This document shows positions 56,851-64,000 of a stretch of 64,000 bases of DNA, piece after piece; the first letter of the stretch is position 1, and the number at the start of each line of letters is the position of its first letter. Position numbers and translations under genes: made by a program. The stretch lies in the NCBI GenBank assembly GCA_028829895.1, contig CM054183.1, positions 73,705,571-73,769,570 of the forward strand. Reading direction: 5' to 3'. The stretch is from Sinotaia quadrata. Taxonomy: Eukaryota > Mollusca > Gastropoda > Architaenioglossa > Viviparidae. The notes under the pieces were generated by a model that saw only the letters and a program-made list of their open reading frames with translations, was not told the DNA's origin and searched no databases.

Positions 56851-57725
56851 AAAGGTATGCTCAGGAAAGGAAATCTGCCATAACTACAGTTTAAAATAAC
56901 TGCTCTGCCGGATCTGTGACGTGACCTATATAAATCTGAAAACTATCTGATGTCTGTCAAATGTTATCTGTCTTCCCGTCAACTTCACACCAAAACAAGT
57001 CAGCTTTATCTCAAGCTCAGCATAACTTAAAGACATGGCAATATCAGTATCCTGGTCGCAAATATGACATTAGTTTTTATGTAAAACACATCCACAAGTA
57101 ATAATTAAATGAATTTCTTAAGGTTTTAAAATTATTACGGCAAAGAATACATATCCTATACAAGTAATCAATTTACATTGTACACCACTCTTTGTTCTTT
57201 GGCTATGATTTTAATATTAGGAATTTCAGTACGAAAGTAAGTTTTTATTGACCCCGAATTTGTCAAATAAAATCAATAATTTTATATAGTATTTAAAATC
57301 TTTTAAATATCTTTTAAAATATTGTTCTCGAAGCAGAAGTGTTCAAAGCATTCTACATATATATCTATATGTTCATATTTGCCTACTCAGAAAAGATTGT
57401 AATATAATAGAAAATTATAATTAAAGTGAATATAAACAGTAAAATACTTATGTGAAATATGTGAAAATAAATATGTACTTACCTCGATTTGACGTATTTC
57501 ATCAAGATTTGGAAATCTCTAAGTATATAATCTGTATTACTGGAATAGAAGTGAAAAATGTTGAAGTATCTCCAACAGATGAGGCACGGATATCTCAGCT
57601 CAACTGTAAATGTTTTTTTTTTCTAAATTAATATTTATTTTTGTACATGGACTTGATTGGTTATGATTCAGTTAAAACCGTTACGTGTTCTTTACTTTTA
57701 AATCTTAACGGTTACTTTACTTACA
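56851..57725. other. No gene seen
   Basis: AT-rich sequence; a T run at 57613-57623. No supportable feature. Confidence 0.5.
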
Positions 57726-57860
57726 TGTGCCACACTATTGTTCTTTAATGTGTTTCACTGATGCTTTAGTGTGCCACACTATTATTGCTTTTATGTGTGT
57801 CTTAACTGTACTACAGTATTGTTCTTTTATGTGTGTCACTGTCGCTTAGTTTAGTGTGTC
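57726..57860. repeat. About 47-bp degenerate tandem repeat, 3 copies
   Basis: Units share GTGCCACACTATTGTTCTTT and TATGTGTGTC-like blocks. Confidence 0.82.
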
Positions 57861-59689
57861 ACACAAAACAAAATTATTTCACTAACATATTTCGTGTACA
57901 CAATCTTTCATTTTCTAAATTTGCTCATCACAGCTTACAACACAAACTGCCGTGAAAGAAACAAAACTACACAGGTAAACTGTAGCGGTTGAAAATCAAC
58001 TTGCAATTCATAAATGTGACTAATCCCAAGAACACGCATATGCTCAAACAAAATACAAAAACATTAAATTGTTGACAGGACTTTGATTCATGAAGCGAGA
58101 CCGCACGCTGCACGTTGATGGCTGACGCAGGCTTTAAAGTAAGGCGCAGGACGCGACTCTCAAGATAAGGCCAACAGTTAAAGCGGGAAAAGATATGTTA
58201 CCGGGATGCAGCCCACATGTTTCAGGACATCAAATGTTCGGGACATGTACGCACATATTTAGACTAGAGCTATTACGAAAATATGCTTACTTGATTTTAG
58301 GGTTTTATTTTCAATTTCCACAGATATGCTGAAAAGCAAGTGAGTGAGTCGTATTTCATCTCTCAAACAAACCAGACAAGACCAAAAGAAAAAAAAAAAA
58401 CGTTGTTCGTGGGAAAATATATCTTATGCATTAGGCGTTAAGCATGATTAAATATAAATAATACATTTTAATACAGATTTGAAAGAGCTGGTTTCTACAG
58501 ATTTTTCAAATCTCCAATAAATACATTTCCATATTAAAGCTCCTGTATTGAGGACCATATAAGAACATTTTATATTTAAATTAATATTTACGTGACTGAA
58601 TATGCTTATATGTGTCACATAAATATGAGACTGAGACAAATCTTTATGTTCTGAATTCCTATCTCACTAATAATTATATTACATGTATTAATGTTCTGAA
58701 TTCCTGTCTCACTAATAATTATATTATTTCAATACAATTACAAAAAGAAAAATATAAAGTAGTTCAATAATAAATGTCTCAATATTTTAAATTAAAATGT
58801 ACTTTATAATTCTTATAATTTGGATCCAATAACTGGGTGTATTTGACATAAATCAATTAATATGATTTTAATTACAGTTATTAAAATACTCAGCTCAATG
58901 GTAATTATCAGTGTAATAATAATAAATATATATTTTAATTGTAAAGAACATCCCACTTTAATATATTAAAAGTACTTTCTTTTGTATTCATTTTTCTCAT
59001 AATTAAAATATATGTGGTGAAAATGTGTGGAAGACACCTTTAAGTTATAATCTAATCACTTGATAGGAAGTGAAACGGTATGATATTGCACTTTAAGGGC
59101 ACTTCTTTACTGAGTTTGTGCTTGCATCACAAAAGACTCTCCTTAGATAACAGGAGTTTCTGGAGTTTCAAAATATAATCAATGTCAAGGTTAGATGGAT
59201 TAAATTTAATGACAACTGATTTAGAAAACTGACAGCAGATGACTGATTTCTTTGGTTATAAGGATGCAAATTGCATTAATAATAATTGTTCTGATTTTCA
59301 TTTTTAGTCTTTCACTGCAGAAGTGGTTTGTTTGCTTGTTTTCATATGAACCCATGGTTGTAATGTGAAGGTTACAGAACTAGAAAATGGCAGAGTGAAA
59401 TTATTCTGTTGTGAAACTATTATTTTCAAGCTTACATCATAGCTTGCAAACGGATGCTTGATTTGACATGCAATCAATAAATCTTACAAAAATAAATTCT
59501 TAATATTGATTTTACATAACAATATTAAAAGTTTATTTCTTGTTATCTGTCATTTGTTTAATGTTATGTTAAAACTGTAAAATGTAGATGCTGGAGACTG
59601 GCATCTATATGAGGAAATTAATTTTGAGATTAAATTCCTAAATACATATGACCTATTTTCTTTCCCAGTAGCATGCACATACACACACA
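57861..59689. other. No gene; a short duplication at 58640-58730
   Basis: A 45-50 bp segment (ATGTTCTGAATTCCTGTCTC, ACTAATAATTATATTA) is present twice at about 58647 and 58690. A slightly GC-richer patch lies at 58090-58165. No coding signal. Confidence 0.55.
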
Positions 59690-59940
59690 AACCCCACAAC
59701 ATTATCTTGTTATGTTAATACCAATACATCATACTCTCACTTACTTTTTGTATTTCAGTATCAGAATCACAAACCCAACAACAACATTATCTTGTTATAC
59801 TAATACATCATACTCTCACTTACTTTTTGTATTTCAATATCAGAATCACAAACCCAACAACAACATTATCTTGTTATATTAATACTAATACATCATACTC
59901 TCACTTACTTTTTGTATTTCAGTATCAGAATCACAAATAC
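59690..59940. repeat. About 80-bp minisatellite, 3 copies
   Basis: Units share ATACTCTCACTTACTTTTTG (59731, 59810, 59895), CAGTATCAGAATCACAAA and AACATTATCTTGTTAT. The spacing is 79 then 85 bp because the third unit has a small insertion (AATACTAATA). Confidence 0.93.
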
Positions 59941-60377
59941 ATTTGGAGATGTGAATTTTTGATTATTTTTCATGCATTTGATCAGTGTAGTGTTTAATTT
60001 ATAATAATTTAATTTAATTTTCTGCTGCTCCCTTATTTCTTCTCCATTTTGTCAGTCTTTGTGAAAATAAGATTCTTAAAGTGAATTCCCCCCCCCTCCC
60101 CCCCGAAAACCTCATCAATATATAATATATATTGGTGGCAATAAAAAAAACAGTATTTCAAACACTGGAGTTAACAGTATGGTAATTTTTCAAGTCAAAT
60201 ATAAACATTCACAAAGAAACTTCAGATCACTAATGATATTATTAAATCATGAAAACTACATCTTGATTTAAGGCATACAGTTTTCAGATATGTTAATTAT
60301 ATTTGTGTAGTTACTTGCATCAAGTGGCACCAATCTTCTGATTCTTCATTAATAAACAAATGGCATTATAATATAAG
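59941..60377. other. No gene seen
   Basis: AT-rich sequence with a poly-C tract at about 60090-60105. Confidence 0.55.
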
Positions 60378-61502
60378 GGATCATTCACATATGATGTCAA
60401 GCAGTGATGGGGGGGGGGGGATTCAAAATTTTGTGATGTGGGAGGATGTATGTGTATTGAATGTGACATCACACAATAAATATGAATGTGGAATGCTTCT
60501 GTTTCATAAACAATGTCAGAACAAAAAAGATTTTGTGACCTGCAGCCTCAGTCCATTTTTATCTACAACAGATAACAACTCCCATATGGACAACTTATAT
60601 TGTTATAACATTTAACTGGATTAAATTGTTGTTGTTTTTTAATATATAATACACAATTTAAAAACAAAATGCAGACTAAGTAAATTGCATGCCCTCTGAC
60701 GATTAAACTTAGAAAAGTAAAACAACCGGCTAACAAGTTATCACCATCCTGACACCAATCTGATGAGATCAAAGACATTCGAGTTCAGTAAATTGAAAAA
60801 TGGTGTTTGGTCTATAGTGAACATTTAATCTTTCAGCATTTTCATATTTTTTATGTGATAAAACCCAACAAATGTAATTAACTGAGAGTGAGTAGTGCAA
60901 AGATTGGGCCTGTGTCATGCTGGGACAACCTGCACATTAAAGTGAATAAATCAAATATTAGTCTTTCTTTTAACTGAAAACATTTGTTTAACACCAGTGA
61001 AGTCCTACTAGTACAAAGAGTTTTAGAAGCTTTGAGGCATTAAAAAAAAAATGCAGTCTAAAAAAAGAAGGGATGAGGGAAGAGACGCACTTTGAAGATT
61101 AAGCCAGCATATGGCACTAGTAACATTTATGCTATTGAAACCATACAGCATAAAGTGTCCAATGTTAATAGTTTTAATTTTCATGACTTTTTGAGAGCCC
61201 ATAGCAATAAATATGTCAGTCTTGATTTAACACTCATATGCTAAATATTTTAACCATCAAAAAAAAAGTGTGATTATTTAAATACTATTTTGCAAAATGA
61301 TGGTTGTTTTGTTTGTATATTTAATTGACATTTAAAATTTTTCAGTATTGCAAAAAATGTTGAAAAAAAAAGGGGTGGGGGGTGTAAGATATTTGTGACA
61401 TCACATTGAGGGGGTTCTGAGTTTTGTGATGAAGTGTGATAAGGGGGGGAGGGGTGTAAAAAAACAGGCAAAAATTGTGAGATGTCATATGTAACTATGT
61501 AA
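60378..61502. mobile_element. Possible DNA transposon remnant (weak inverted ends)
   Basis: The left end reads GGGATCATTCACATATGATG followed by TCA and a G run; the right end has GAGATGTCATATGTAACTAT preceded by a G-rich stretch. The CATATG(A/T)(G/C)(T/A)TC core is in inverted orientation at the two ends, and words such as TTTTGTGATG and GTGACATCACA recur near both. The inverted repeats are imperfect and I see no target duplication, so this is only a suggestion. No transposase frame. Confidence 0.22.
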
Positions 61503-61636
61503 GCCATGGAGAACTAGCCTTAGAAAGATAAAAATGGTTTGGGAAAACTAGCCCCTTCACTGTCTTACAATCAAAATGCATGCATGCACACCTAAGCAAC
61601 TGATTGTTCAGCATTTGCAAATTCAGGTATTCATAT

Positions 61637-61740
61637 ACATCATTTTCAAATATGAGAGTTGGAAAGTGAGTGTTAATAAATATTACAACAGGATTGTACA
61701 ATAAAAAAGATTGCTTTACACATTAAAAAGAAAGGTGTAA
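61637..61740 (+). repeat. 104-bp direct repeat, copy 1
   Basis: About 97% identical to 62614-62717 by eye (shared ACATCATTTTCAAATATGAG ... AAAGAAAGGTGTAA), 977 bp away in the same orientation. Confidence 0.93.
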
Positions 61741-62613
61741 GAGGCAGGCATAAAATATGAATGTTTAAAAAAACTGTTTGTCCTTAAGCTAGAAAGAAAG
61801 TTAGCAACAGACAGTGGTAAATTACATTTATGAAAGTTACTTTAAACCAAAATAATACCAATCCTGCAGGATTCAAACTTTTCAATTGTTTGTAATCAAT
61901 AAGGTGTTAATTAATGCAAGTAGAAATGTAACTAGTTTGTTATATTGGTATTATCCATATTAATATATCTGAGGTCAATAGAAGACAATCCTTTAAAACA
62001 GAATGATGCAAACAAAATTATATGTATATTTAGCATATTGTGCTTTATTTGTATAAATTTCAAGCCTGTACAGTAAACCAGGAGCTCAATTACAATAATA
62101 AATACATACACTTAAGTGTCCTGATGATGTGTTTTTATCCACATTTTCATTTGGTTTTCTTGGATTTTTAAGAACTATAAAGTTAATGTTAATCATGAGG
62201 CAATTGAAGGCTGCATATAAAGTGGGGTAAGTATAATTATATCAAAATGCTTATTCAAAAATACTTTTACAAGGTATTAGAAATCTGTATGATGAGAGTT
62301 AAGCATATCAAAACTTATATGAGAGTGTTATTTAGTTTAGTTATCCCAGTTTAGTAAATTTTGACTGGACAAATTATATTTAGAGATATCAAAGATACTT
62401 TTCAACTCATCACTGACTTCAGAGTAGAACTTAATGGATTTACCATGCAAGAATCATAAATGACAAACAGAACTTGCTGAAAGACCATGCACAAGATTTT
62501 AAAAATTATTTTAGTGTTAAATATGATTTTAACAACTAAAATTTTGGGTGAGACATGTGATGAATTCTCTTGTGTCAATAATGACTATTGCATTTTTTCT
62601 AGTACCAGGAATA
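61741..62613. other. Spacer between the 104-bp direct repeats, no gene
   Basis: AT-rich; the small frame at 62487-62681 overlaps the second repeat copy and is not convincing. Confidence 0.5.
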
Positions 62614-62717
62614 ACATCATTTTCAAATATGAGAGTTGGAAAATGAGTCTTAATAAATATTACAACAGGATTGTACCATAAAAAAGATTGCTTTACACAT
62701 TAAAAAGAAAGGTGTAA
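62614..62717 (+). repeat. 104-bp direct repeat, copy 2
   Basis: Second copy of 61637-61740. Differences are a few single bases (for example GTGAGTGTT versus ATGAGTCTT). Confidence 0.93.
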
Positions 62718-64000
62718 ATTATTTTGGGGGGAGTGTGGGTAGGTGGAGAACATGTTAAAGATCTTGAACAAGGTAGTAGTTATAACATTTTTCCCCAGTG
62801 AAATAAACTTTACTTGATTTTAATTTATGGGATATAATACTGAGATTTCTTCATACAAAAATATAATTGTACACATCATTCAATATTGACAGCTACTTTT
62901 TTTAAATGCAGTAATCAGTTACAAACAATTAGAAATTTTCAAAAATTCTCATGAAACTGTATTAAATTAAATTAATAATAAAATTAAATATTTAATAAAA
63001 CAAAGAACATAAATCAAACAATAAAGAGAAGTAACACAACTTACAGTATATTGATATATTTATGTTTCTGAGATATTCAGGTTCTCAATACAAAGCATAA
63101 AAATTTTAAAACTTTTTTAAAAATTGGAAATTAAAATGAATTTTTACCTGCTTTTAATTTATCTGTTACATCTCTAAAATTGCTTTTGTCCTATAAATAT
63201 GATTTAATAAATCTCTCATAGTTTTACAATTAGTTTTATAATGCAGCAATAATAAAAAAATTATAAATTTAAGAAAACAATCATCTAAATTAAATTAATT
63301 ATAAAAATAAATATTTAATAATTTACAAATAGCTAAAATGGATTGCTTCTAGGATCAATTTTAGAGTATTTTCTCTAATTAACACTTCTCTAATGGTGAG
63401 TACATAACTTTTCACAGATGCTTTCTCAACTACAAATTATTTCTCTTATACTTTGTAAATATTTCAGGTTCATGGAGTTTGTTTCTAAATTTTTTTCAAG
63501 CATTTTAGACAATTATCATGCAAATATTGCTATTCTAAAGCAGAAGGCAGAGGTGTTCTACACAAAATAATCAACATTTATGTCAAAAATATTTTTATAA
63601 TTTAATGCCTAATATTAATAAAATCCATATTTATCATGCTCTGATTTACTTCATACCTCTTGCAATGTAAAGATTTAACTTAGTAATATAGATTTTTCTT
63701 TGAAAATGTTATTAATATTTTGTAAAGTACAAACCTATGCATAATTTTTACACACCAGTTTTTTTTTAAATATTGAAATACACATTTAAAGTGATAAGCA
63801 CAAGCACATAATCTCACATCAAAGCTAATGGTTTAATGCTGATAGTATCTGCACCTCTTATGGTGGAAGAACAGAACTACATGCAGATTTATTGTTCAAA
63901 TTATTGTGAGCTTAAAATATGCACTTTGCCTATCCATTCAGAAAAAAATGTTAATATTATTCCATCCTTTACTGCATCTTCATTAAAAGTTTTCAATCTA
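62718..64000. other. Very AT-rich tail, no gene seen
   Basis: Extremely AT-rich DNA with loose repetition of AAATTAAATTAATAATAAAA-like words at 62960-63000 and 63285-63325. No open frame of interest. Confidence 0.55.

Overview
The window looks like AT-rich, gene-poor intergenic DNA from an animal nuclear genome. It has long minisatellites, eukaryotic retrotransposons and DNA transposons, poly(A)/(TG)n/(GA)n microsatellites, and no prokaryotic gene organisation. A lophotrochozoan such as a mollusc is plausible from the transposon mix, but nothing here proves the species. I found no convincing host protein-coding gene, rRNA or intact tRNA.

The main feature is a complete, apparently very young LTR retrotransposon on the minus strand at 6729-15306 (8,578 bp). 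It has two 1,731-bp LTRs in which I saw only one difference, TGTCAC...GTGACA ends, a 5-bp target duplication (TTCCT), a primer-binding site, a polypurine tract and one uninterrupted 1,507-codon gag-pol frame. Its domain order is Gag, zinc knuckle, protease, integrase, reverse transcriptase, RNase H. Integrase therefore precedes RT, as in Copia, although the RT/RH and the GPY integrase tail are Ty3/Gypsy-like. That is the hallmark of the Gmr1-like group, and the C-terminal Gag also resembles the SCAN domain, which has been proposed to derive from Gmr1-like Gag.

Other mobile DNA: an internally deleted hAT transposon (39494-41344) with 8-bp target duplications and matching terminal inverted repeats; a compositionally distinct, unrecognised 1.5-kb insert (37877-39392) flanked by 12-bp direct repeats; a probable solo LTR (53765-54610); a decayed LINE reverse-transcriptase tail (55250-55745, minus); a possible tRNA-derived SINE relic (about 51745-51950); four copies of an unclassified interspersed repeat of about 1.6 kb (5560, 31770 minus, 41812, 52085); and a 1.34-kb direct duplication (21287 and 33656).

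The rest is dominated by more than twenty minisatellites with units from about 12 to 85 bp. Two have higher-order (dimer) organisation: 23876-24602 and 45628-46188. Several arrays begin exactly where an interspersed repeat ends, and two or three transposons lie inside arrays. Many apparent open frames are simply tandem repeats whose unit length is a multiple of three. The last 8 kb (56-64 kb) is AT-rich with only small local duplications.
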